A stretch of 64,000 nt of DNA from Corythucha ciliata. Taxonomy: Eukaryota; Arthropoda; Insecta; Hemiptera; Tingidae. Position 1 is the stretch's first letter. Every line of letters begins with the position of its first letter. The notes under the pieces were generated by a model, which saw only the letters and a list, made by a program, of their open reading frames with translations, was not told the origin of the DNA and did not search any database. The DNA lies in the NCBI GenBank assembly GCA_038030265.1, contig CM075942.1:63988926-64052925 (forward strand). Direction: 5' to 3'. Position numbers and translations under genes: made by a program. Positions 21,598 to 33,892 of the stretch are shown in pieces.

Positions 21598-23839
21598 CTA
21601 CCGCCTCTTGGGTTCTTTGCTGTCGTGTTTGACGTTTACCGAAGATTGAGGTATGTTATTTGATTGCGCAGGTGGAATAGGTTGATTGCCAGCCACAGGC
21701 TGATGACCTCCTACGCTGTTATAGGAAGCTGGCTGTGGGTATTGATTTTGTTGAGGTGGTTGTTGATACTGATTCGCCGGTGGTTGAGGGTTGGACTGAG
21801 GAGGCTGGTTAACCATTTGTTGTGAATTCGCCTGTTGCTGAACGAACTGACCCTGAACTGGCTGCGCTGGCTGGTTGAATTGCGGATTGGCAGGAGGTTG
21901 TTGTTGAAACTGGCCTTGATTCACGGGCGGTTGTTGATTAAGCTGACCTTGACTGGCAGGAGGTTGTGGTTGTCCAGGATTCGATTGATGGTTCATTTCA
22001 CGACCTGACTGAGGAATTTGATTCATTTGTGGTTGTTGATACTGATACTGCTGTTGGGCAGGGTGTGGTGGTGGTTGTTGTTGATTCATTGATAAAGGTG
22101 GTTGTCCGGGAACGTGATAAACGGCTTGCGGTTGCCCAGCGGGCGCTTGATTCACGGTCTGATATTGATTATACTGAGGAGCCATGTATTGAGGAGCCTG
22201 ATGACTAGCCTGCTGTGGTACTTGACCCGGATAATGCTGATAAACTGGTACCTGTGAAATATAAAAGGGAAAATTTCTCATTTTCAACAGATCATGTACT
22301 TACTTCCTTCACTTCACTTACTTGCTGTGGATGAGGATAAGCTACTCCTGGCGGATGGGGTGGCAGGTGCTGAAATAGTCGTTTAATCATTTGAAAAGTC
22401 TGCAGAAAAAAATAATTAAATGAATAACGGACTCACTCCTTGCATTTGCAGCTGTCTTTGTCTCTCAAACGCTTCATACTCTTGTTGAGAAAACTGTGGC
22501 CTCTGGTCCAAAGTTTCCCAACCTTCATCACGCTGAAATTCCTCTTTCCTTGTTTGATCAAAAAATTCTTTGAAGCTAAAAGAAACGTGCTGGTTAGTCC
22601 AAAATAGTCCAATCAATGAGCGTCCTACTCGCCTGATCAATCTATCTCTGTTCGTGTCCACTTCACTGAAAACGTGTTCCCTCATCCTTTCCATTTCTTC
22701 TTCACGTTCCCTCAAATCAGCATTCGGATGATCTTTGTATATTTTGTCGAGCTCTTTAAGGAACAAAGCGTTTACTTCCTGTTCATCCCAATAACCGTTA
22801 CCGTCGACGTCTAGAAACGTAAGAAACAGTTAATAATTACAATAAACAAGTGGTTCAAACTGTGCGTCAACCGTGAAGATGAAAGAATGCCAAGGGCTGG
22901 AATTGTTGGCTTTCCATGTGATCTCCTTTCTCCCACACTTCTTCGAGCTGTGCTTTGCTTCCAGGATGGTGGAGCTGAGTAATGAGAACCAACGTTTAAT
23001 ATGAATTGAGAGAAAATACTCAGTCGGAGGCATTTACACTTACAGGGTCGTGGTGCTGCAACTTTTTTTTCTCTTCCTCAACTTGCTTCACATAGGCATT
23101 CTTGTGTTCCTCGTCCATTTCTTTCATTTTCTGGTTCTTTTCAAATTCCTTCTCTAGCTCGTATTCTTTGAAATTTTCTCTCCTCATTTTGTCCGCTGCG
23201 TCAAGATCCTTTCGCACTTTATCCATCAGCATCTGAAGGTCCTTCACTTCAAAAGTCTCAGGGTTGCCATGATCCAAATGAACATGGTGACCTGAGTTAG
23301 TTTTCCTCTTCTCAGACTCATTTTTCTTATCGACCAAGTCACGAAGTCGTTGAATTTCCGTACGCTTCAATTCGTCCAGTTTTGTCCGTACGTGATGATT
23401 GACATACTCTAATTCGGTGGCTACTTTACCGTTCTAGACAAACATTCAAAAAGGTAAAGCAAAAGATGTTCTTGGTTCGAGAGTTCTTAATTCGTGGCTT
23501 ACACGAAAGTCGTGTTCTTCGGCGGTCTCCAACTTTTTCCTGAACTCTGGATCAGATTCCAAGGCTTCTACTACTTCTTTCAAGTACCTGCTATACTCCA
23601 AATCGTGTTGAAGATCAAACGAGTCCTTTACAGAGGGGGGAAAAAACTATTGTAGCGGAAAGTTCACACAACAATAGGGTTTGTCTTACATCACTTGAGG
23701 CATGTTCAGGCTGCTGAGAACTGTTGTGTGTCCCTTTATCTTTTATGACCGCTGGAGGACCGACGACGAGTTGAACAGTAGCGAGGAGAGCTAGAACGCT
23801 CAGCGCCAAGTAGTTGGTCAAAACCGACGCGAATGCCAT
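21598..23839 (-). CDS. NUCB1: Nucleobindin (eight coding exons)
   Basis: Calcium-binding Golgi/secretory protein. My model joins 23839-23690, 23625-23503, 23433-23044, 22974-22872, 22810-22633, 22575-22437, 22399-22322 and 22251-21598, about 604 residues. All phases agree. In order: an N-terminal hydrophobic signal peptide (residues 1-27), the acidic/basic helical region typical of nucleobindins (LQHDLEYSRYLKEVVEALE), a long charged coiled coil, EF hand 1 (DVDGNGYWDEQE), EF hand 2 (DTNRDRLISFKEF, split by an intron) and a long Gln/Pro-rich tail ending in PKRR. The tail is longer than in mammalian NUCB1/2. Intron 5 (22632-22576) starts with GC, not GT. Exon 7 has an alternative in-frame acceptor at 22369. 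Family identity is firm. The choice between NUCB1 and NUCB2 is arbitrary for an invertebrate. Confidence 0.93.
22576..22632 (-). other. GC-AG intron in nucleobindin
   Basis: A 57-nt intron with donor AG|GCGAGT and acceptor TTTTAG. Only this junction restores the second EF hand (LI-S-FKEF). The nearest GT donor would give a frameshift. Confidence 0.85.
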
Positions 23840-24754
23840 ATGGTTTGTTGGTTGACGAAACCCAGGATCTCTATAATTTAGAACTTGCTCGCGAGTATCA
23901 CCGAGTTTATATTATGATATGTATGTAACTTTACACTGCTTTGAAAATGAAAAAGGTGGTTTCAACACGTAAAAACTTAACAATTCCTGCGAGGGATAGT
24001 CGACGACAGGTACTAAAATAAAGTTGCAAGTGTCACATACGCGATCATTTAAATTTGATTTCATCAAATCAAGGTTTCAATGACAAAATTCAACGCAAAA
24101 CACAACATGGAAGTGAAAAGAAGCGTGTTTCAATCTGTTTTTATCGAATAAAAAGAGAAACAAACCACTTTCTGTTAATCGTACGTGTACATTTACAACA
24201 TAACTCTTATCGGCGATTCTGATAACTGACATCATGACTGACATGTTGATTTCCAACCATCCAACCACTTGGCTTGGCGGTAATTTCGGTTATCTGCCGT
24301 TTAATTTTTAAAAACTAGGAAAAACCGTGTAAAATCGCTTTCGGGCTGTGAAGGATCTAAGGGAGGGACCATGGCCCCTCCCATGGAGTTGAGATGACTT
24401 GCGCACAAAAATCATCAAAACCTTCTCCAAAATCCCATCGAGGAGGGGTGATCACTGGTTTCCGTCAGACGTGAGTTATGAGTCCTCTAAACCATGCTCA
24501 ACCAAGACATATACAGGTGGTTTCAGCCAGACGCGTAGGTACGGGGAGGGGATATGGGCGATAGATCTCCCCCCCCCCCAGAGCTACAAGTATACGAACG
24601 AAGGAGCACTAGTACCATTACGAAGAGCCCCATAAAATCTCCAAAAATGGGCGTTTCACCAGTGGCGGCGCAAGTCAGCCGGCATTGGGGGAGCAAGAAT
24701 CTCAGCAGTTCATATTAACCCCCCCCCCCTCTAGAAAATACCATTTGGCGAATC
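23840..24754. other. Nucleobindin 5' flank and unassigned DNA
   Basis: The first few hundred bases upstream of the nucleobindin ATG must hold its promoter and 5' UTR. I see no diagnostic core element. Further on are two C-rich runs and the boundary word CAGTGGCGGCG (24660). Confidence 0.4.
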
Positions 24755-25201
24755 AATGGGGAACTTGCACATTTTTCAAAAGTTGGTGTTGCTTAAAGAG
24801 GGCTCTTCCACAAGTCTATTGCTCACATTAAACTTTGAAATCAGTCAAGGATGCTTTTTTAGGGAATTTTTAAAAATTTTGAGTGGGGGTTCGATTACGT
24901 AAAAACTTACTTATTGAAATGGATGATGCGGGGAAGAGGGGGTTAGACGAGTTTAATGGGGGGACATTTTTCATGTTATTTGTAAACAAACAATTTTAGA
25001 GTTCCCTCAAATGCTTCACAAGTAAGTATTTACGTCATTTTCCCTCGCACCGTCCATCCTCTTCTGAAGAACTTTGAACCTTTTTTAAAAATCTTAAAAC
25101 GCACCAGTCGGGTTGCAACTTCCGTTGTTACCCTTCAGTTCACGGGTCAAATCACCGGTATGCTTTTCTACCCAATCTGAGATTCATGCAAGTTCCCCAT
25201 T
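24755..25201. mobile_element. MITE family 'AATGGGGAACTTGCA', copy 1
   Basis: A 447-bp element with inverted ends AATGGGGAACTTGCA / TGCAAGTTCCCCATT and no coding frame. Two further copies lie at 35432-35874 (inverted) and 60216-60672, with shared interiors (for example TTGTAAACAAA and CCCTCGCACC). No clear target duplication. Confidence 0.88.
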
Positions 25202-26164
25202 ATGCCTACATGTGCAAAAATACAATTCTTGAGGCAAAAATTCCAAATCCTTCACCAAATTTACCGCCTCTCCATGAAATTCTCCTGTTTCTGGGTTAAT
25301 TTCCCTGGGTAATTTGATTCCTAAACAGTGGCGGCGGAAGTATTTTGGTTTAGGGGGGGGGGGCGAAAATTAAGGCGCTTCCCCCCTTCCCTTCCCCACC
25401 ATACCCTACACTACCATCACTTCCTTAGTTTTCATCAATAGAAGGTGAAGTGTCGTGTAGTTCTCAATTTTAAGTAAATAGAGGAGGCAAGGTATTGTAT
25501 GGAGGTGCCCAATAGTCTTGAATTTTCAGCATTTAGGGAATGATTTGAATGTGGTATACAACGGCCTGATTCTTGATAGGTTTTTGACTAATAATATTTT
25601 ATTTTTATCCCACATGATACTAAAACCGAATTTTACGGCCGCAAATGAGTCCCAAAAGTGTCTCTTTTCAAGCCTAGGAACTAAAGTATTTTTCAAGCGA
25701 CATGCTCCGAAATTAGTCATTTTCTGCACCCAAAAATGTCTGGGAAATTGACCATTACCGCACAGTGAGTTCTGTACTAGTCCAGAAAATATTTTCCGTC
25801 CTAGTACGGAGAGTAAATGAACTCGGGTTATAACCTCGTTTAAGGTCTTCTTAAACTAAAGACACGAGAAGTCAGTAGTCAATTTGTCAAAGTCAGTTTT
25901 ATCATTTCCTTGCTGTCACGTGAAAAAAGTCGTACATCACTCGTAGGAATGGGATTTACCTCGCCTCGCCCGCCGGGCTTGTAATGTAATGTACCGCGGC
26001 AAATTTTACGGCGTTTTAGAGCCACGACTTTAGCTCTTGCGTATACATATACTATTATTGATTTCTTAGTTGTTTTTTTGCCACAAGAATATGGCAAGTA
26101 TTCGTTTTAAATAATAAACGATAATCATTCGTACTCAAATAAAACAGCAAAGTGTGGGAATGCA
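25202..26164. other. Unassigned
   Basis: Contains CAGTGGCGGCGGAAG followed by a G run (25328-25370). No gene recognised. Confidence 0.4.
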
Positions 26165-26790
26165 GGTAGGGGCATAACTAGAAATCCGGATCCGGGGTTC
26201 GGATGGGGGCCCCTGAATAGCTTGAAGATGAAAAATCGGGATTTTCAAGTAGATAAGATGAAAACGAATGGCTAAACTCGCTTGTAAAAGTGATTAAAAG
26301 GCTGATTCGCGGCTGAAATTGAGAAAAATTGCTGAAATTTATGGCTGTTAATATTAAGAAAAAGCGCTAGCTAATTAACAACTGACATTGAGATAACGCA
26401 AAATCACGAATTGTTGGGGCGAAATTAGGAAAAAGCGCTAATTTACGCAGCTAAAACTGAGAACAGCGCTAATTCAAGGATGAAAAAGAGAAAAACGCAA
26501 ATTCGCGTCGTCTTGAAAAAAAACCAAAAAAAAAACACGCTAATTTACAGCTAAAATTGTGATAAAGTGCTACAATTTAGCAACTTTCAAAATTTAGAAC
26601 AAGCGCAAATTCACAGCTAAAAGGGAGAAACGCCAACTCAAGGATTCTCGGGGCAACATTGGGACTAAAATTTAGAAAAAGCGCTAATTCACGGGTGAAA
26701 TAGTCAAAAACGCGAATTCGCGTCTAGATAAAAGTGGAGGAAAACTCAGCTAAGGTATGAAAAATTACGATTTTACGGATAAAATCGAGA
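26165..26790 (+). repeat. Family A minisatellite with GC-rich left end
   Basis: GGGGCATAACTAG and GGGGGCCCC at 26172-26212 precede plus-orientation units. This is the left part of a composite unit that seems to end at 31072, interrupted by two later insertions. Confidence 0.7.
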
Positions 26791-26887
26791 AAATAACACG
26801 TCCTTCGCGACCCCCCATCCCTGTGGGCGACACCTCAAGTTTTGAGGGCTGAAATTTACATTAAGTTTGTGTGGAGGACCCCACGAT

Positions 26888-27940
26888 ACTTCCATGTTCC
26901 CGTCGTTCGCTTACAACATGCCTTTCACATGAAACAATTCCGACACGAGTGATTAATAATTAAAACTCACCCATCAAAATTAATTAATTTGCCCTAGCCT
27001 GTCCTGAAGTTCTGTTCTCATAAAAATGCCAAAGTTCTAAAATTTGCTGGAAAGAGCTCTATGTCTCTCAATATTCGCATCCCATGTCAACGATTGATGC
27101 AATAATAACACAAAAAACACACACACACAAAAAAATATGAACACACAAATTCTAACGACGTGACGAATAATGAATTTTGTAGTCTAATATAGTTCTCTTT
27201 AACGGTAACTATCAATTTGAAATATTCAACACGATCAATGAATTAAATAATGGACACAATTTGATCAATAAGACACTCGCTAAAACTCGAAATAATCGAA
27301 GAGAAACGAATCTTCGAATACATCCTCGTCAATTTGTTTAAAAAAGTAATTTAAAAATATCCAAATTGAATTTCGAAAAAATGGCCAGTTCATCGATGGG
27401 GAATTTTGTTGTGGTCATTTTAAGCCATCATGAGAGGAAATCGGACTAAAATTCTGGTAGGAGATAGGTTTGGGGCAAAAAAAGAGCTGAAACGCATTCC
27501 AAACCTTAGCAACTGTACCGCTCAACAAATCTTATTCAAATTTTAGCAGCGTCTTCTAGGAACCTAGATGACCATTTTGAACGATCATCATCAAATTTTA
27601 TAATATTCTCTTGGAATTATAAGGGTCCAACCATTTTTACTCCGAACACATTTGTTATAATATATTCCAAATCGCTCAACCAATCGTTTTCAAATTTTAC
27701 GGTGTACATCTAGAGACGAAGACACAACTTTTGAGCCATCACTCGTCCAGATCTGTCAAGAAAAAAGTGGACGACGGACGACGGACGACGGACGACGGAG
27801 GACGGAGGACGGACGACAGACGCCATACTGAAAATCGAGATTTAGGCCTTTTCGGGGTCCAGGAACACGAATCTGGTGTCAGCTAAAAATTTTTTTTTTT
27901 TGCCATTACCAAACTTCCTTCCCTACGGGAACATGGAAGT
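26888..27940. mobile_element. DNA element with 16-bp terminal inverted repeats
   Basis: Perfect ends ACTTCCATGTTCCCGT / ACGGGAACATGGAAGT, 1053 bp apart. The interior has no credible coding frame. It contains a short run of GGACGAC units (about 27765-27822) and a poly-T stretch. It interrupts a family A array on both sides. Superfamily not assigned. Confidence 0.72.
27765..27822 (+). repeat. GGACGAC heptamer array
   Basis: About seven tandem 7-bp units (GGACGAC or GGAGGAC) near the right part of the surrounding inverted-repeat element. Confidence 0.9.
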
Positions 27941-28902
27941 AAAACGCTAAAAATCGTAGCTAAAATTAAGAAAATGTGCTAATTTACCGCTAAAATTGAG
28001 AAACAAAACGCTAATTCACAGCTGAAAATGAGAGAAAACGCCAATTCGCCAATTCTTAGGGGCAACTTTAAGGCTGAAGTTGAAAAGCGCTAATTCACGT
28101 GCTAAAGATGAGAAAAACGCTAATTCAAGGATAAAAAAGAGAACAACGCGAATTCGAGTCTAAAAATAGAGAAACACGCTATTATGATAAAGTGTTACAA
28201 TTTGGCAGCTTTAAACATTGGGAAAAAGCGCGAATTCACAGAAAACGCCAACTCACGGATTCTCGGGGCTGGGACTGAAATTGAGAAAAAGCGCTGCGAT
28301 TCACGGCGTGAAATAGAGAAAAACGCGAATTTGCGTCTAAAAGTGGAGGAAAACTTTAATTCACAACTAAGGTACAAAACATTTCAATTTTGCAGATAAA
28401 ATCGAGAAAAAGTGCTATAATTTCCAGCTAAAATTAAAAAATGTGCCCATTCACTGCTAAATTGGGGGTAAAAAGGCTAATTCACAGCTGAAATTGAGAA
28501 TACCCCAACTTGCACATTCTTGGGGAACTTTGGGAATAAAATTGAGAAAAAGCGCTAATTCAAGCGGCTAAAACTGTGAAAAAGCGCTAATTCGAGGGTA
28601 ATAAATAGAGAAAAACACGAATGGTTTTTTTTTAATGGAGAAAAGCGCGAATTTACGGCTTAAATTTAGAAAAATTGCTAATTTGCGGATAAAATTGGGA
28701 AAGAGCACTTAAACGCTACCTAATTTGCGGATTCTTAAGGCAACTTCACGGTAAGAGCTTGTAAAAAGAGCCGATTCGCAGCTAAAAATGAGAAAATGAG
28801 CTAATTCGCGGAAAAAATTGAGAAAACGCACTTTAGAGGCAATTTCGTGGCTAAAATTGAGGAAAATATATACTTCAAAGCTGCAAAAAAGTATATTTAC
28901 GG
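27941..28902 (+). repeat. Family A minisatellite
   Basis: Plus-orientation units, the continuation of the block interrupted at 26888. It is cut on the right by a non-LTR retrotransposon. Confidence 0.8.
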
Positions 28903-28907
28903 TTTAG

Positions 28908-31008
28908 GCCATGGGAGTACCTATTAAAAATGACTTTGATGTGGCGACCGTTTTTAATAAGCATTTCGTTTCGGTTGGGGAAGATATTATGAGAAATATA
29001 GAAAGAAAGAATGGTGGTCGCACCCCTATATTGGACCGATGCACCCTGCAAGGATTTAACTCGCCTAACTCATTTTTCTTGAGTCCTGTTACAGAAACTG
29101 AGGTACTAAAAGAATTAAAACGATTGAATAAAAACTCAAGTTTTGATGTTGATGGTGTTAATAATTATGTTTTAAGGAAGGTCAAAACTTTCATTTTAGT
29201 GCCCCTGGCTCATATATTTAATTTATCCTTTTCCACTGGTGTTTTTCCCACTATCTTCAAAAAAAGCATTGTTATTCCCCTGTTTAAGGGTGGAGACAGG
29301 AAGAGTGTAAGTAACTATCGGCCTATATCCTTAACATTTTCATTGTCAAAGGTCCTCGAGAGCTGTATAAAGCGAAGACTTGTTGAGTACTTACAGCGCA
29401 AAAATGTAATATCACAAAGGCAGTATGGATTCCAAGAAGGCCTATCTACGAGCCACGCACTTTTTGATGTGACCAAATTCATTTATGAGAATTTAGATAG
29501 TAATAATTACGTATATGGTCTATTCCTGGACATACAAAAAGCGTTTGATTCAGTTAACCATAGTCTGGTTTTGGAAAAATTGTCCTACTATGGTATAAGA
29601 GGTATTGCGAATAATTTAATTTCATCTTATCTGGATGGTCGAAGTCAAGCTGTCAAAATAAATTGTTCGTTAAGCCACCCTGAGTTTGTTAGATGTGGGG
29701 TACCTCAGGGCACAGTGTTAGGGCCATTGTTGTTTTTGTTACTGTTAAACGACTTTTTCAGTGTGCCTATTCGAGGGAAGCAAATCTGTTTCGCAGATGA
29801 CACCGTGATCCTGTTTTCTGGCCCCAACGGTGACGAGTTAAGGCGTACCTACCGTGATTGAGGACCTAAAAATCATTCGGCGGTGGTTCGATAGTAATTT
29901 TTTGTCCATAAATTTTACAAAAACTAGTCTGATTTCTTTTACTAAAGGCCGTAGACTGAGAGGACCGGACCCTCTAGTTATTCATTCGAACTCCTGTGAT
30001 AAGACCAACTGTGATAGTACGTCATGTGATACAATTTGTTTTGTGGATAGCTATAAGTACCTTGGTGTTTTATTTGATAGTGCCCTTAAATATGATCTCC
30101 ATATTGTAGCCTTAGCAAATAGACTAAGAAAAATGTGCTATAAATTTAGGCAACTTAGAAAAATCTGTGATATTACTACGCTTAGATCCACATATTTCGC
30201 TTTGTGTGAGTCCATTTTGTCTTACGGGATAATTGTATGGGGAAATAGCAGTCAATTTATGTTGGGGAAACTAAAAATTGTTCAAAAGTTAATAATCAAG
30301 ATTGCCTTAAGTAAACCCCAGAGATACAGCTCTGAAGAGTTATTCAAGGAATTTAGAGTTAAGAATCTTGACGAATTGTTCCTAACGTCGGTAGCACTGT
30401 TGCTCTTTAAACTAGACAGAAACTATTATGCTTATCACCCTTACAATACGCGAATATCTGATCATACTAATGTTAGGATTCCTAAGTTTTGCACTGCGTT
30501 TTATTCTAAGCATGCTTTTGTGGTTGGGATGAGAATGGCAATAAAGTTCCAATACAATTATAATGGGTTTGAAAATATTCAGAAATTCAAAAAATTTTTA
30601 AATAAGCTTGTCAATGAAGGTAAACTCAAATCTGTTTACACCTTGTTTGTATGATCGTTGGTTAGAAATGTAAAAATTGTTATTTAGTAAAGTTGAAACT
30701 GAGAGTCAATGCATGTATATTGCGCGCCTAAAAATTCATAATTAAGCAGTTTTTGTAAGCATTTTATATAGAATGTATGTGTTAATATAGAATGTTGTAT
30801 TAAGCAATTACAAGTAAAGTTTAGCTATGAAGTCGTATCATTTGGACAATTATTGTAGTTGTAGCTTACAGTTAGTATCAAGAATATTAGACTCCAGTCC
30901 CCACCACAAGACTTTTCTTACGGGGGGCTGGCACGTAGCCTAAATGCTTTGTTATACATATAAACTTAAATTTGGTAAATGTGCGAAATAAATAAATAAA
31001 TAAATAAA
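28908..31008 (+). mobile_element. 5'-truncated non-LTR retrotransposon with near-intact reverse transcriptase
   Basis: It begins just before the ATG at 28911, carries reverse transcriptase coding sequence, has a 3' UTR from 30655 with a C/G-rich segment (CCCCACCACAAGACTTTTC) and ends in an (AAAT)n tail at 30985-31008. A possible short target duplication, TTAG, lies at 28904-28907 and 31009-31012. The endonuclease domain expected upstream is missing, consistent with 5' truncation. Confidence 0.88.
28911..30654 (+). pseudogene. Non-LTR reverse transcriptase, one frameshift
   Basis: Two adjoining frames (28911-29861 and about 29850-30654) make one protein of about 580 residues once the frame change near 29850 is taken into account. 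Frame 1 has the reverse transcriptase blocks in order: IVIPLFKGGDRKSVSNYRPI (residues 120-139), LFLDIQKAFDSVNH (204-217), GVPQGTVLGPLLF (263-275) and the catalytic FADDT (294-298). Frame 2 carries the thumb (FLSINFTKTS, YKYLGVLFD) and the C-terminal region. I see no RNase H domain. This fits Jockey/CR1-group elements of arthropods. The clade is inferred from general motif style only. A single lesion suggests a young insertion. A programmed shift is unlikely in mid-RT. Confidence 0.88.
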
Positions 31009-31013
31009 TTAGA

Positions 31014-31072
31014 GACTAAAGGGCCTCCTAGAGATTTCCGCCCCGGGCCCCGGACAAGTGTTGTTCCGCCAC
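31014..31072 (+). repeat. GC-rich terminal motif
   Basis: AAGGGCCTCCTAGAGATTTC, then CGCCCCGGGCCCCGG, then TTCCGCCACTGG. The same motif occurs at 2896 and 36884, and reversed at 47815. It would be the right end of the composite unit starting near 26165. Confidence 0.7.
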
Positions 31073-31599
31073 TGGGTAGCGGTGATCGCATAACAAAACA
31101 GCGGGTTTGATGCCCCCAGGGTAGAGATGCCCGGTGCGCACCGCACACGCCGCACGCCCCTTGCTACGCCTGTGCTTCATATTGCTTAAATTTGGGCTAA
31201 AACCCTCTCCGGGGAGGGTGGCCGATAGGTGGATCGCCCTCCTTTGCCAGATGGCAGGGGTAAAGTGTAGAAGAAGAATCAATAATATACCTAACAAAAC
31301 GTCTGCAGAAAAGTGAAAGATGGGGGGAGGCGAATGTTCTAGGCATTGCTATTTTTCATCTTCTCGCAAATGATCCAGGGTTTTCGATCTGGTGACGGTC
31401 GCTTGGTCCTCGAATAAGAAGCGAAAAGGATAGAATAAGAACTTTGGGTGCAGTATTCGGGATAGAAGATTGGCATTGAAGCCTGGGGGGGCGACGCCCC
31501 CCCAGGCTAAATTCCGGGGGGGCGGCCGCCCACCCTGCCCCCCCGGTTCCGCCGCCACTGTTCCTAAAGACACAATTGAACTAGATAAATGACGTATTA
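31073..31599. other. GC-rich unassigned DNA with strong hairpin
   Basis: Contains a near-perfect hairpin GCCTGGGGGGGCG / CGCCCCCCCAGGC (31480-31506) and several G/C runs, ending in CCGCCGCCACTG. No gene recognised. Confidence 0.5.
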
Positions 31600-31780
31600 T
31601 CAGGGCTGGGTAGTAATTGAATTACATGTAATTGGATTAGGTACGTAATTCAATTACAATTAGTAATTGGAAATTAGTAATTGATAACAACACGCCATTG
31701 TAATTGGTAATTTGTAATTAAAAGCACTTTTTCGAAGTAATTTGTAATTAACAATTACCAATTACATTTCCATTCCATCA
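31600..31780. repeat. TAATT-rich sequence
   Basis: Starts GGGCTGGGTAG, then many TAATT/AATTAC words. A similar stretch at 34768-34835 (GGGTAATTGGTAATTG) may be the other end or a second copy of one element. I could not prove pairing. Confidence 0.5.
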
Positions 31781-31945
31781 GCGGGTAACATTTCGCACCT
31801 TACTTAGAGATTTTGGAGGAGTTTTTGCATGAAATTCTCTAAAAAATAAGAGTTTCAAAGCAATTATGACACGAGCGATACCCTCGAGCTTAGGGTTGTC
31901 AATTTCAGGGTTGTCAAAAAACGGTACAAAAGTTTCAAACCCCAA

Positions 31946-33892
31946 ACCAGTGGCGTAGGTAGGAATTTGTCCTGGGGGGGGGGGATCAGATTGAAATCTC
32001 GTAAGGGAGAGGAGGAGGGTAATTTAACATTTTAGTCATCATTCCACCCAGCCAGCACACTCTCTGGACATCTTGCTGGCCTCAATCATAGCCTCAACCA
32101 CTCAGTTAAGGGCGACTTTTGGACTCTACCTGCAAATTAGCGATTTTCTCAATTTTGGCCGCAGATTAGCGGTTTTGCCCCACCCCCTCCCATAGCGATG
32201 AATTTGCGCATTTTCTCAACTTTAGCAACAAAGTAACGTTTTTATCCCGTGAGCGATGTTTCTTAAGTATCCCCGAGTTTTGGCGTTTTCCTCAATTTTT
32301 AGCAGCATATTATCGATTTTTAAATTTTTTTTACCAGGGGATTAGAACTTTTCTCAGTTTCAGCTGGAAATTAACATTTTTATTAAGTGTTTTCCTCAAT
32401 ATTAGCCGCAAAATAGGAGGACTTTTCACGAATTAGGATTTTTTTGGTTCACCAAACGCAATGCATGAGCGATTGTTCTCAGTTTACTCGCGAATTAGCG
32501 GTTGCTTCACCTATTGCTACAAATTGGCGTTTTTTTCAATTTTAGCCTGAAAAGTTGCCTTCAGAATCCGCAAATTGGCGTGTATTCAGTTTTTGGTGCA
32601 AATAAGAATTTTTCACAATTTCAACCCCGGATTAGCGCGAATTAGGTTTCAAACCTGTGAATTAGCGAATTTTCTCAATTTCAGTCACAAATTGGCGTCT
32701 GGCGCAATTTTAGCTGTAAATTGGCGGATTTTTTCCATTTTTAGCCCTCAGATTAGCATTTTTCGGCTTAAAATTAACCTTTCTCTTAATTTTGACCAGG
32801 CTGACTATTTTATTTTCTAAATATTAACCGCAAATTAGCGGTTTTTCACGTTTTACCACCGCATTAGCAAAACTATATAACTTTTATATGTATAGATTAT
32901 TGCTTCTTTTCAGTTCTAGCAGTGAATTAGCGTATTTTTTAACATAATACTATAGCCATGCATGAATTTGCCATTTTTCTGAATTTTAGCCACAAAAATG
33001 CCTTCAGAAGGTGCGAATTTAAATTATAAATGTAATCTTTTTTTTTTAAACCAAAAAATTTACATCTACCTATCCATCCATTTCTTTCAAAAAATCATCA
33101 TTTTTAAATTATAAATTTCACGGACCTTAATTCGAGAATAAGTGATGTTTCTCAATATTAGCTGCGAATTTTCGCTTTTTATAAATTGTGGTAGCGTCTC
33201 CAACCCGTGCATTACCTACCGAGTTTTGTCAACTTTTGCCAAGAATTGGCGTTTGACTCAATTTATGCTGCAAATTAGCAATTTTTTCCATTCTTAACTG
33301 AGAATTAGCACTTTTCCCCAATTTGAACTGAAAATTAACGTTTTTCTTAATTTTAGCTGCGCTAAAATTGGTGATTTTTTCAATTTTTGCCGCGAATTAG
33401 TGATTTTCTTCATTTTGCATCCGCGAATTAACGTTTTTCCATAACTTTATACCTGCAAATTGCAAATTAACGATTTTTCCCAATTTCAGCTGTGAAATAG
33501 CTTTTTGTGCTAATTTTGCGGTCATTCAGCATCCTATCCCCTTTTTCATACGCGAATGGGCGATTTTACGCCATTTCAGTTGTGAATTTGCCATTTTTGT
33601 CCAATTTTAACCTGAAAGCGTCTTTTATTTGTCAATTATAGCGTGTTTTCTCAACTTTAACCGCGGGGTTTGCCCAGCAAATACAACACTTTTGCGTTGA
33701 TTTCCACAATTTATTCGTCGAATGGCCTCCAAGTACCGCGAATCAGCGATTTTTTTCTTAATTTTAGTCTGGAAGTTGCATCGCGAGACCACGAATCAGC
33801 GCTTTTTAGTAGCTATAGCCACGAATATTACCGATTTTTGTCTGGTCCGGGGTGAAACTCCCCCCCCCCCGTACCCGGGTACACTACTGCGT
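31946..33892 (-). repeat. Minisatellite-bearing unit, inverted copy 1
   Basis: A 1.9 kb unit bounded by CCAGTGGCGTAGGTAGGAAT on the left and, on the right, a C run plus GTACCCGGGTACACTACTGC. It is filled with minus-orientation family A units. The whole unit, including non-repeat patches such as the AT-rich island at 33005-33130, recurs in inverted orientation at 37632-39720. Confidence 0.85.
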
